Shown here piece after piece: positions 50,709 through 58,908 of a DNA stretch of 64,000 bases (positions are counted from its first letter, which is position 1; each line of letters starts with the position of its first letter). The notes beneath the pieces were generated by a model. That model saw only the letters and a program-made list of their open reading frames with translations, made no database searches and was not told where the DNA came from. Location: contig OKQS01000001.1 in assembly GCA_900290095.1 (NCBI GenBank), positions 124,001 to 188,000 of the forward strand. Reading direction: 5' to 3'. Position numbers and translations under genes: made by a program. The stretch comes from Khoudiadiopia massiliensis (GTDB taxonomy: Bacteria > Bacillota > Clostridia > Tissierellales > Peptoniphilaceae).

Positions 50709-52976
50709 TTATTCTTGGGAAGCCTCATCTTTTTCATCAGCTTCTTCCACTTCAACTTCTTCAACTTCCTCTAAAGTTTCAGTTTCAGGCTCTTGGCTTT
50801 CCACTTCTTCAGACTCAGCTTCAGAAACAGGCTCTGCAGGAGCTTCTTCCACTTCTTCAACTTCTTCCACTTGTTCAGAAGTTGGTTCATCAACTATGTT
50901 CAGCTGAGCGGCAATCAAGTCACCCAGGTTTGTTCCTATATCTGATGATGTAGAGAAATCAAGTTTGGCCTGTTTAGGAGCCTGCTGTTTTTTAGGACGT
51001 TCTTTTTTCTCTTCAGTTTCAGCCTTGGCGGGACGCTCATATCTTGTAGGATCCTGAGCCGCTGTTCTGCCTTCTTCTTTCTTCTCCGGTTCCAGAAGAG
51101 CTCTGGTTGAAAGAGCAATTCTCTGGTGTTCAGTATCTATTTCAAGAATCTTGCATTCAACTTCCTGACCGATATTGAATTCATCAGACGGTTTTTCAAC
51201 ATGGTGGTTGGAAATCTGTGAAACATGGATGAGTCCCTCAACACCCTCGTTTAAACGAACGAAAGCTCCGAAATCCAACATGTTTACAACTTTTCCTTTG
51301 ACAATGTCTCCGGCCTTGTTGTTTTCAACGAAAACATCGAAGGGCTTTGGCATAAGCTGTTTAAGTCCTAAAGAAATACGGTTGCGCTCGCGATTGGCCT
51401 TTAAAATCACAGGCTCAATCTCCTGACCGATTTCCAATACATCAGAAGGCTTGTTTATCCTCTGCCATGCAATATCTGAAACATGAATCAGTCCGTCAAC
51501 ACCACCTAAGTCAATGAAAGCTCCGAAGTCAGTCATTCTTACGACTGTACCCTTTACCTTCTCACCGACTACAATCTTGTCCCAGACTTCATCAAGCTGT
51601 TCTTCTTTTACGGCACGACTTGAAAGTACTACGCGACGTTTTCTTTCGTCAACTGAAACGATCTTGCATACCAATGTTTGACCGACAAATTGTTTGAAGT
51701 TCTTGACATAGTAGGTTGTGATCTGTGAAGCCGGGATAAAGCCGTTTACTCCCATAGCTTTAACTACGAGTCCTCCACGGTTGCTTCCGCTTACATATGC
51801 TTCTACGGTGTTGCCCGCTTCAAATTCCTCTACCAGTTTGTTCCAATGTTTCAGACCCTCAACTCTTCTTGTTGAAAGAGAGACATTGCCTTCACCATCA
51901 TCCAATTTGATAATGTAAACGTCGATCTCTTCTCCTTCATGGAAAGCTTCTTTGGTGTTTGCGCGCTCCTCATCCGTCATCTCTTCACTCTTGACAATAC
52001 CGTCTGAGCGATAGCGGATGTCCACGTAAACCTCGTCTTCTTTGACAGCTATGACCTCACCCTTGACAATGTCCCTGGGGTAAATCTTAACCATACTGTC
52101 TTCAATCTGTTCCATGAGTTCTGCTTGTGTAATGTTATCCATTCCTTTGACGACCTCCTCAATAATCCAGTCCGGTGTGCTGGCACCGGCCGTTACTCCT
52201 ATTCTATTAAAAAACTTGATCTTTTGCAAAATTATATTATCTAAAAGCTCAATTTTTATTACATTTTTACAATATTTGCTACATACTTGTCTCAATTTTT
52301 CCGTATTTGACGAGTTGTGACCCCCTATTACCAGCATGAGATCCGAATCCCTTGCCAATTCTCCTGCCGCATCCTGTCTTTCTTTGCTGGCATTGCATAT
52401 GGTGTTGTCGGCCAGGCCCTGATTATGGTTAAGCAGAATGTCGCTTAATTGTTCAAAGAATTCCCGCCTGTTGGTTGTTTGTGAGATTATATAAAGGGGT
52501 TTTTCACTCCTGAAGGTTTCCGCATCTTCAACATTGTCTATAACACTCACATCACTGCCCATATATGATTTCATGGCACGAACTTCGGGATGGTCGGGAT
52601 CTCCGATGATAACTATGCAATAGCCCTGTTTTGCCCTATCAAGGCCCTTCTTGTAGATATTCAGCAACACCGGACAAGTCCCGTCTATGATTTCGGCACC
52701 GGTATTTTTCAGTCGCTCCCTCTCCTCCTTTGTAATGCCGTGGGCTCTTATTATTATCTTCGAAGCCCCGTCCAAAAGCCCCAGGTCATCATCCGTGTCA
52801 ATCAGCCCTATGCCTAACTTTTCCATTCTTTCAACATACTGAGGATTGTGGACCAGGGGGCCGTAGGAAAAAATCTTCTCATTTTTGTTTTTATCGGCCA
52901 AGGCCTTTTTAGCTTTTCTGTCAATGTTCTTGACCCCAAAGCAAAAGCCCGCCTTGTCCGCTATTTTAATCTCCAA
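50709..52976 (-). CDS. ispH: Bifunctional HMBPP reductase IspH / ribosomal protein S1
   Basis: Fusion of IspH (residues 1-280), the last enzyme of the MEP pathway, with four S1 RNA-binding domains (about 300-650), known from Clostridia. In IspH the cluster cysteines are in GFCFGV, DGTCPVL and NTICNAS, and the substrate residues (VHNPQ, RAHG, HPEV, QTT, HNSSN, TAGAS) are all present. The S1 repeats are recognisable by DFGAFIDLGGVDGLIHVSDI and VRLNEGVEGLIHVSQI. An acidic low-complexity tail (about 690-755, mostly EVE and EEV) ends the protein. The start is TTG 52976 with TAGGAGGAG upstream. It is the last gene of the large minus-strand operon. Confidence 0.96.
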   Translation of the reverse strand: MEIKIADKAGFCFGVKNIDRKAKKALADKNKNEKIFSYGPLVHNPQYVERMEKLGIGLIDTDDDLGLLDGASKIIIRAHGITKEERERLKNTGAEIIDGTCPVLLNIYKKGLDRAKQGYCIVIIGDPDHPEVRAMKSYMGSDVSVIDNVEDAETFRSEKPLYIISQTTNRREFFEQLSDILLNHNQGLADNTICNASKERQDAAGELARDSDLMLVIGGHNSSNTEKLRQVCSKYCKNVIKIELLDNIILQKIKFFNRIGVTAGASTPDWIIEEVVKGMDNITQAELMEQIEDSMVKIYPRDIVKGEVIAVKEDEVYVDIRYRSDGIVKSEEMTDEERANTKEAFHEGEEIDVYIIKLDDGEGNVSLSTRRVEGLKHWNKLVEEFEAGNTVEAYVSGSNRGGLVVKAMGVNGFIPASQITTYYVKNFKQFVGQTLVCKIVSVDERKRRVVLSSRAVKEEQLDEVWDKIVVGEKVKGTVVRMTDFGAFIDLGGVDGLIHVSDIAWQRINKPSDVLEIGQEIEPVILKANRERNRISLGLKQLMPKPFDVFVENNKAGDIVKGKVVNMLDFGAFVRLNEGVEGLIHVSQISNHHVEKPSDEFNIGQEVECKILEIDTEHQRIALSTRALLEPEKKEEGRTAAQDPTRYERPAKAETEEKKERPKKQQAPKQAKLDFSTSSDIGTNLGDLIAAQLNIVDEPTSEQVEEVEEVEEAPAEPVSEAESEEVESQEPETETLEEVEEVEVEEADEKDEASQE

Positions 52977-53000
52977 AACTCCTCCTAAAATCCCAAACTA

Positions 53001-53591
53001 TCAATTTTCAAAATCTTCCGCTTTGAAGTTTGTGTTATAAATCTGATTATAAATCTTGTGGCTTATCAATTTTCTCTGTTCTTTACGGGGATAGTCCTTG
53101 AAGTCCTCATATCTGAGGATTGGCCTGAAATCGATCTTAAGCTTTGATCTGAACTTATAATTGCCCTCAATATGCATGCAGAGGGTGTCACATTTCGACT
53201 TCTGAACCAAAAAGCCCGCCCCTTCTTTCATATTCTTGGGAGATACATACTTGACCCTTGTTCCCTCCGGGAATATTGCCAGGCTTTTTCCATCTTCCAA
53301 ACTCTCAAGCATGGCTTTCAAGGCCCTTACGTCCATATTCCCCCGATCTACAAAAATTGTTCCGAGAGACTTGAAAAAGGGGCCCATAAATGAATTGGCC
53401 AGTTCCTCTTTAGCCACAAATACCAGCTTATGAGGAAAGAAGGCCATGACTATAGCTATGTCGAATATCGATGTATGGTTGCAACACAGGAGGAGCTTAC
53501 CCTTGGGTATGTTTTCCTCTTCGTAATTCACCTTGCAGGAAAAGGCAAGGGCAACAAATATTCTAACTAGGAACCTGACTATAGAGTACAT
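53001..53591 (-). CDS. plsC: 1-acyl-sn-glycerol-3-phosphate acyltransferase
   Basis: Makes phosphatidic acid from lysophosphatidic acid, feeding CdsA. Motif I is NHTSIFD (HxxxxD), motif II lies at FVDRGN, and motif III is FPEGTR. An N-terminal hydrophobic helix anchors it in the membrane. ATG 53591 (196 aa) has GGAAGGAAAG upstream and overlaps the cmk stop; an ATG at 53606 is also possible. The order cmk-plsC-ispH/S1 is conserved in Clostridia. Confidence 0.93.
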   Translation of the reverse strand: MYSIVRFLVRIFVALAFSCKVNYEEENIPKGKLLLCCNHTSIFDIAIVMAFFPHKLVFVAKEELANSFMGPFFKSLGTIFVDRGNMDVRALKAMLESLEDGKSLAIFPEGTRVKYVSPKNMKEGAGFLVQKSKCDTLCMHIEGNYKFRSKLKIDFRPILRYEDFKDYPRKEQRKLISHKIYNQIYNTNFKAEDFEN

Positions 53592-54238
53592 AGTCTTTCC
53601 TTCCATAGGCTTTCAATTTTATGAAGGACTTGTTCAAGGCTCATGTTTGATGAGTCCAATATAACTGCATCATCAGCCGCTTTTAGAGGAGAAATCTCTC
53701 TGTGACTGTCAAAATAGTCCCTTCTTTTTACCGCTTCAAGCATCTGGTCATAATCCATATGGGAAGAGCTCTTTTGATCGTCCATACGCCTTTGGGCCCT
53801 GACTTCGGGACTGGCGGTTAAAAATATTTTTAAGGCCGCACCGGGAAGGACTACTGTACCTATATCACGTCCATCTAAAATTACTGAAGATTCCGAGGCT
53901 ATCTTTCTCTGCATATCGACAAGCATTTCCCTGACCGGTCCATAAGAAGAGACCGGGGACACCGCCTTGTCAACCTCGTCGGTCCTGATCTTGTCGGTCA
54001 CATCCTCGCCATTTAATTTGACCCTGTTGTCCACAACAGAAAGCTCAATTTCATCCAAGATCCCATTGACAGCCCCCTCTTCCTCCGGGTCTATACCCTT
54101 GTTTAAAACATAAAGAGTTATGGCCCTATACATGGCACCGGTGTCCAAATAGTTCATCTGCAGTTTGTCAGCCAAAAGCTTGGCAACAGTGGACTTTCCG
54201 GACGCGGAAGGTCCGTCAATTGCTATGGCTCTCATCAT
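53579..54238 (-). CDS. cmk: Cytidylate kinase
   Basis: Phosphorylates CMP and dCMP. The P-loop is IDGPSASGKSTVAKLLA, then YLDTGAMYRAITLYVL, VILDGRDIGTVVLP, and the lid with RRMDDQK and KRRDYFDSHREISPL. About 219 aa from the ATG at 54238, which is seven bases after GAGAGGA; ATGs at 54244 and 54235 are alternatives. It overlaps plsC downstream and nearly touches the oxidoreductase gene upstream. Confidence 0.96.
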   Translation of the reverse strand: MMRAIAIDGPSASGKSTVAKLLADKLQMNYLDTGAMYRAITLYVLNKGIDPEEEGAVNGILDEIELSVVDNRVKLNGEDVTDKIRTDEVDKAVSPVSSYGPVREMLVDMQRKIASESSVILDGRDIGTVVLPGAALKIFLTASPEVRAQRRMDDQKSSSHMDYDQMLEAVKRRDYFDSHREISPLKAADDAVILDSSNMSLEQVLHKIESLWKERLCTL

Positions 54239-54240
54239 GA

Positions 54241-55521
54241 TCATATCCTCTCTTCTTTTATCTTCATTCCGGCAGATAAGCCTGCCAGGTAGCCGGTTGA
54301 AAAAGCAATCTGTAAATTGTATCCACCGGTAAATCCGTCAACATCTATAATTTCTCCGCAAAAGTATAAGTTTTTGCATATTTTTGATTCCATGCTGGAT
54401 GGGTTTATCTCTTTTGTGTCAATACCGCCCCTGCTTATTACGGCCTGCCTGAATCCCTCATCTCCCTCATAGGTAAGTTTGAAGTGTTTCATAAGGTTTA
54501 TAAAGAGATCTTCCTCGGCCTTGGTCATCTGATTAAATGGCTTTTGTGGATCAAAAGCTCCCCTGTTGATAAATACATCTATGGCCGACTTGGGCAAAAA
54601 TGATGCGAAGAGGCTTTTGATTATCCTGTTTGGAGCCTTGCTTCTTTCACGACTCATCCGATCTTCCAGCTGTTTGTGGGAAAGGGCCGGCTTCCAATCC
54701 AGCTCCATCTTCATTCCCTTGAGCTTATCAGGACTCAGCCCGGATAGATTTGCCGACATGGTCAGGACGCTTGGCCCGGAAATCCCTCTATCAGTAAATA
54801 ACAAGTCCCCGAACTCGGTCCATGTCTTCTTACCCAATTTAACTTCAAGGCTTATATTTCTTAAAGATAGTCCGGTTAAAGCCTCAAGATCCCCGTCCCT
54901 TAATGTGAAGCCTACCAGGGAAGGGGTCATTTCGATAACGTTGTGGCCAAGTTTCTTGGCCCATATAAGCCCGTCCCCCCTTGAGCCTGTTGCCGGATAT
55001 GAAAGGCCCCCTGTAGCTATTATCAGGCTCCTATAATAGAGCTTCTTACAATGTAAATCTTTGTTGTGGTTTTCCAATTCTAGGCAAAATATCTCATTTT
55101 CAAGGCTTACATCGGCTATTTTGGTGTTTTTATATAGGTTAACCTTTTTTCTCAAAAGGACCTTCTCCAGGGTCTTATTAATATCTGAGGACCGGTCGCT
55201 TTTCGGAAAGACCCGAAAACCCCTTTCAACCTTTAATGGGCAGGAATTGCCTTGGAAAAACTCCATAAGATCCTCATTTGAAAAGTGCTTTAAGGCTGAA
55301 AAAAGAAACTTTGGATTTCTGGCTATGCCTTGCATAAATTCCGGCATCTTTACGGCATTTGTAACATTGCACCGCCCCTTACCGGTAATATATATTTTCT
55401 TTCCCAATTTTTCATTACCGTCAAAAAGGTCGACATTGGCATAGTCGGCAGCCTTTATGGCCGCCATAGAGCCTGAGGCTCCCATGCCTATAATTGCCAA
55501 ATCCCTTACTTCACATGCCAT
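54241..55521 (-). CDS. BaiN/RdsA (YhiN/HI0933)-family FAD-dependent oxidoreductase
   Basis: The 426-aa flavoprotein has an N-terminal dinucleotide-binding motif AIIGMGASGSMAAIKAA, GKKIYITGKGRCNVTN as the family hallmark, LIIATGGLSYPATGSRGDG, FTDRGISGPSVLTMS, and a C-terminal GEIIDVDGFTGGYNLQIAFSTG. Close relatives include BaiN of bile acid-metabolising Clostridium and RdsA-type enzymes; most members have no proven substrate, so I give no gene symbol. The gene next to cmk is a conserved clostridial neighbour. Confidence 0.92.
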   Translation of the reverse strand: MACEVRDLAIIGMGASGSMAAIKAADYANVDLFDGNEKLGKKIYITGKGRCNVTNAVKMPEFMQGIARNPKFLFSALKHFSNEDLMEFFQGNSCPLKVERGFRVFPKSDRSSDINKTLEKVLLRKKVNLYKNTKIADVSLENEIFCLELENHNKDLHCKKLYYRSLIIATGGLSYPATGSRGDGLIWAKKLGHNVIEMTPSLVGFTLRDGDLEALTGLSLRNISLEVKLGKKTWTEFGDLLFTDRGISGPSVLTMSANLSGLSPDKLKGMKMELDWKPALSHKQLEDRMSRERSKAPNRIIKSLFASFLPKSAIDVFINRGAFDPQKPFNQMTKAEEDLFINLMKHFKLTYEGDEGFRQAVISRGGIDTKEINPSSMESKICKNLYFCGEIIDVDGFTGGYNLQIAFSTGYLAGLSAGMKIKEERI

Positions 55522-55551
55522 ACTTTCCAGCTTTCCTATAATATTCCTCGT

Positions 55552-56310
55552 TTATCCGACTGTCTCCTCATCGGTCAGCGATTTTATGTATTTGCTTTCC
55601 GCTTCGGTGAGTTTCCTATATTGACCTAATCCGATCCCGTCAAGATAAAGCCGGCCAATCCTAAGCCTTACCAGCTTCTTCACCTTGTAGCCCAGGCAGG
55701 AGAACATCCTTCTTATCTCCCTTTTTTTACCCTCGTGAATAACTATCTTGTATTTTTTTCCTATGAATTCATGAGATTTCGGCCAATTTTCAATATAGCC
55801 CCTGATCTCTTCATTAAAAGCATCAATCCTGTCCGCCTTGTAAAAATCATACTCTCCTTGAACCCCATTGAGAAGTTTTACCATGTCTCCCCTATCTAGC
55901 TTCTTATCCAGAATAAGCAGGTACTCCTTTTCAACAGCGGACGATGGGTGAATTAGGGCATTGGCTTCCCTTCCCATATTAGTTACAAAAATGAGGCCTT
56001 CGCTGTCCACATCCAGCCTGCCGGCCGCAAAAAGCCCCTTATCCTGTGGCAGGTAATCATATATGAATTTATCAGCAAAGGGATCGGAGTGGCTTACCAT
56101 GACACCATTAGGCTTATTAAAAAGTAGACTCATGGGCTCAATTAAGAACAAGTCTCTTCCTTCAAAAGTGACGGAATCCCCCTCTTTAACCCTGTATGAT
56201 AAATCCTTAATAACCCGGCCGTTAACCTTGATCCTGCCTTCAAGGACATAGGCCTCAGACTTGCGCCGTGATGCCAGGCCACAGGCTGCTAAGTAGCGAT
56301 TAATCCTCAC
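55552..56310 (-). CDS. rluB: Pseudouridine synthase RluB/RsuA family
   Basis: Modifies uridine in 23S rRNA (RluB) or 16S rRNA (RsuA); the neighbourhood after scpAB favours RluB. An S4 domain (INRYLAACGLASRRKSEAYV) is followed by the catalytic domain with LLFNKPNGVM, the active-site Asp in AAGRLDVDSEGLIFVTN, and HEGKKREIRRMF. The protein is 252 aa. The start is GTG 56310, which overlaps the scpB stop. Specificity between the two rRNAs cannot be proved here. Confidence 0.9.
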   Translation of the reverse strand: MRINRYLAACGLASRRKSEAYVLEGRIKVNGRVIKDLSYRVKEGDSVTFEGRDLFLIEPMSLLFNKPNGVMVSHSDPFADKFIYDYLPQDKGLFAAGRLDVDSEGLIFVTNMGREANALIHPSSAVEKEYLLILDKKLDRGDMVKLLNGVQGEYDFYKADRIDAFNEEIRGYIENWPKSHEFIGKKYKIVIHEGKKREIRRMFSCLGYKVKKLVRLRIGRLYLDGIGLGQYRKLTEAESKYIKSLTDEETVG

Positions 56311-56860
56311 TGTCTTCCTCTTTATCCGTCATGGCCCCTATTTCCATCTCTAATTTCTCCATATCGGGTAGCTCTTTCAAGCTCTGGAGATCAAAATCCT
56401 GAAGGAATTTTAATGCCGTTTTATACAAGATGGGTCGGCCTATCTGGTCAAGCCTACCGGCCTCCTCAATAAGGCCCCTGCTTAAAAGAGTTTCAATAGG
56501 TGATGTTGAATTGACCCCCCTGATCTGGTCAATTTCAAGCCTTGTGACAGGTTGCTTGTAGGCAATAAGAGCCAGGGTTTCCATTGAGGAGTTGCTTAAC
56601 TTGTTGGCCTTCTTATTTTTAAAAAGTTTTGATATATATTTGTCATGGTCCTTCCTGGTTCCAAGCTGGTATGAGTCATCATAGGATCTTATAACCAGTC
56701 CGCTTTCATTATGGACCAGCTCCTTCTCAAGTTGGTCCACCAGCTTTCGGGCTTCGACTTTTCCGATCTCCAGGATTTGGGCTATGTCGTCCAAAAAAAG
56801 GGGCTGGCCCCATACAAATAATAAAGCTTCAATTATGGCCTTCTTCTCTCTATCACTCAT
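56300..56860 (-). CDS. scpB: Segregation and condensation protein B
   Basis: Partner of ScpA and Smc in chromosome condensation. The 186-aa protein has two winged helices: KAIIEALLFVWGQPLFLDDIA at the start, and the signature ETLALIAYKQPVTRLEIDQIRGV about residues 95-115 with GLIEEAGRLDQIGRPILYKT after it. It overlaps scpA by eight bases and rluB by eleven. The C-terminal tail is acidic. Confidence 0.96.
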   Translation of the reverse strand: MSDREKKAIIEALLFVWGQPLFLDDIAQILEIGKVEARKLVDQLEKELVHNESGLVIRSYDDSYQLGTRKDHDKYISKLFKNKKANKLSNSSMETLALIAYKQPVTRLEIDQIRGVNSTSPIETLLSRGLIEEAGRLDQIGRPILYKTALKFLQDFDLQSLKELPDMEKLEMEIGAMTDKEEDSED

Positions 56861-57599
56861 CCTTGTCCCCCTTGAGCATCTTCTTATCTATTACCTTTAT
56901 TGATATCTCCTTTTCCCCCATATTCTGCTTTAACCTGACAGCCTTGTTTTTGCTGAGTTCAAGTAAGGTTAAAAATGAGGCTATTGTCGCCGCCCTCGAG
57001 AAGGGTAAAACTGACAGGAGCTCGATAAAGGTGAACCTCTGTCCCTTGATCAACTTCTCTTTTATCTTATTGGCAACCAGCTCCATGGGATACTCTTCAA
57101 TATTGACAATCTTCTTGTATTGGAACTTGGTCTCCTCTTTTTTAGTTTTTCTGTTTATTAAATTTAAGATCAGTTCACGGAGGTCTTCTGCCCTGCCTGT
57201 GATGACAATATCTTCTTCCTGCCTATATTTCTCAGGATCTTCTCCAAGCTTGGTGTGGATCATCATGGCCTGGTCCCAGGATAAAGAAAGTCTTGAGGCC
57301 AACCACTTGCATCTCTGATATTCAACCAGCCTTTTAATGAGCTCTTCCCGATCAGGTATTTCTTCTTCCTTGGTGCTGTCCTTAATGAGGGTTGAGGCTT
57401 TCATCAAGACAAGAAGAGAGGCCATGCGGATAAAATCGCTCAAATCGTCGACATTTATATCCAGCTCCTGCATGGCCTGCAAAAATTTTTCAGTTATTGA
57501 TGATATCTCTATATCGTAAATATCAACTTTTGATTCTTTAACCAGGTCTAGGAGCAAGTCCATAGGCCCGGTAAAAGCCCGACTTTCAATTTTAAACAC
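56853..57599 (-). CDS. scpA: Segregation and condensation protein A
   Basis: Kleisin that bridges the Smc heads. The N-terminal helix region has FTGPMDLLLDLVKESKVDIYD and SSITEKFLQAM; YLVMASLLVLMKA-type features appear as RMASLLVLMKASTLI, and the C-terminal winged helix contains TFIELLSVLPFSRAATIASFLTLLEL (quoted in part). It is 248 aa from GTG 57599, preceded by GGAGGGTG. Together with scpB it is standard; smc is not in the window. Confidence 0.95.
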   Translation of the reverse strand: MFKIESRAFTGPMDLLLDLVKESKVDIYDIEISSITEKFLQAMQELDINVDDLSDFIRMASLLVLMKASTLIKDSTKEEEIPDREELIKRLVEYQRCKWLASRLSLSWDQAMMIHTKLGEDPEKYRQEEDIVITGRAEDLRELILNLINRKTKKEETKFQYKKIVNIEEYPMELVANKIKEKLIKGQRFTFIELLSVLPFSRAATIASFLTLLELSKNKAVRLKQNMGEKEISIKVIDKKMLKGDKDE

Positions 57600-57640
57600 T
57601 GACAGACACCCTCCAAAAATACCAACAAAAAACTAATAAA

Positions 57641-58255
57641 TCAGCCCAAGATCCTGCTGATTTGCTCGATCATAAAATTCAAAACTTCAATCCTGGCCCT
57701 GGCAATGATCGGAGTCAAGGCCCCGGTGAAGACCAGACCCAAAAGCAAGTATTTGCCGTATCTTTCAAATCTCAAAGCCTTGTAAGAAAGCTCTTCCGGC
57801 AGCAATGAAAATATAAGCTTGGACCCGTCAAGGGGAGGTATAGGGATTAGGTTAAAAACTCCGAATGATACCCCATAAATAATTAAAAAATTTATAAAAA
57901 TCCCTAAAAAAGACTCGTCACCTAAATTTCCGCTTATAAGTATAAATAGAGCAATAAAGGCTGAGAGGAAATTCATGGCAACACCCGCTATTGACGTGGC
58001 AAATAGCCCCCACCTTTTATGATTGAAATTATTGGGGTTTATAGGGACAGGCTTTGCCCAGCCGAACTTGAAGACTATTAGAGAAAGCATACCCAGAGGA
58101 TCAATGTGGGCCAGGGGGTTGAGGCTGAGCCTTCCCGCCTCTTTTGCCGTATTGTCTCCATTGAGATAGGCAACGAAGCCGTGAGCCAATTCGTGACTTA
58201 TAATTGTATATAAAAGGGCCAGACCCATAGCTGAATAGAAAATAAGGTCATTCAT
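57641..58255 (-). CDS. Site-2 protease family protein (M50B, YwhC-like)
   Basis: The 204-aa membrane protein has the zinc motif HELAHGFVAY in its first helix and the second motif LIPIPPLDGSKLIFSLL about residue 140, with five to six hydrophobic segments but no PDZ domain. It is of the small YwhC/rhomboid-unrelated type whose substrates are unknown, distinct from RseP at 7575. Its location directly upstream of scpA is common in Firmicutes. Confidence 0.92.
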   Translation of the reverse strand: MNDLIFYSAMGLALLYTIISHELAHGFVAYLNGDNTAKEAGRLSLNPLAHIDPLGMLSLIVFKFGWAKPVPINPNNFNHKRWGLFATSIAGVAMNFLSAFIALFILISGNLGDESFLGIFINFLIIYGVSFGVFNLIPIPPLDGSKLIFSLLPEELSYKALRFERYGKYLLLGLVFTGALTPIIARARIEVLNFMIEQISRILG

Positions 58256-58260
58256 CCGTT

Positions 58261-58881
58261 TCAGGCCTCCTTTTTATTTTCAAACTCTTTTCTGTTCTTA
58301 AGCATTATTTCCTTGTTGGGCATAAAGAGCTCATGATAGGCATAAAGCACCCCAATAACCGTCTTTGCGTCATTTATCTTAAAATTCAATATGTCTTTGT
58401 AAAGGTCCTCAACCGGGATTTCCAGCACGTCCAGAAACTCGGTTTCATCCAGGTCCATTTCCGAGGGCTCAAGATCTTCGGCAACAAAAATGGAAAGCTT
58501 CTCATTGCTGCAGCCCGGTGATGAATAAGCGTCCAGCAAATAGGTCAACTTGCCCGGCTTAAACTTTATCTCCTCCTGGAGTTCTCTCTCGGCCGCTTCC
58601 TGAGGGGTCTCTCCCGGATCAACCAGGCCTGCCGGGATCTCGATGATAGTTTCATCTATGGCAACCCTGTATTGTCTGACCATGTACATAGTACCTCTGC
58701 GGGTCATGGCAATAATTCCAACTCCCCGAGGATGCAAGGCTATCTCCCTCTTGGCATACTTCATATTAGGGAGTTCAACTGTATCCAGCTTTAGAGTTAG
58801 GATCTTGCCCTCATATATAGTTTCTGACTTTACCGTGGTCTCTTTATAATCCTTCAAAGGTGAATCACTATTTTCGGTCAT
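58261..58881 (-). CDS. NUDIX hydrolase, ADP-ribose pyrophosphatase type
   Basis: Hydrolyses nucleoside diphosphates linked to another group, probably ADP-ribose. The Nudix box is GLVDPGETPQEAAERELQEE, with the last Gly of the consensus replaced by Lys. IEIPAGLVDPGE and the preceding VRQYRVAIDETI match the ADP-ribose branch. ATG 58881 (206 aa) follows AAAGGAAA; an in-frame ATG at 58896 is the alternative. It lies between recN and the site-2 protease gene. Confidence 0.9.
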   Translation of the reverse strand: MTENSDSPLKDYKETTVKSETIYEGKILTLKLDTVELPNMKYAKREIALHPRGVGIIAMTRRGTMYMVRQYRVAIDETIIEIPAGLVDPGETPQEAAERELQEEIKFKPGKLTYLLDAYSSPGCSNEKLSIFVAEDLEPSEMDLDETEFLDVLEIPVEDLYKDILNFKINDAKTVIGVLYAYHELFMPNKEIMLKNRKEFENKKEA

Positions 58882-58908
58882 AGCATTTCCTTTCATAAAA
58901 TTGCTCGC

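Noticed and set aside
50709..50900. Repetitive TTCTTCCACTTC-like stretch, possible tandem repeat
   Set aside because: It encodes the Glu/Val-rich acidic tail of the IspH/S1 fusion; the repeat follows from the protein's low complexity.
54566..55036. Open frame of 156 codons on the plus strand
   Set aside because: It is antisense to the FAD-dependent oxidoreductase, which has complete dinucleotide-binding motifs.
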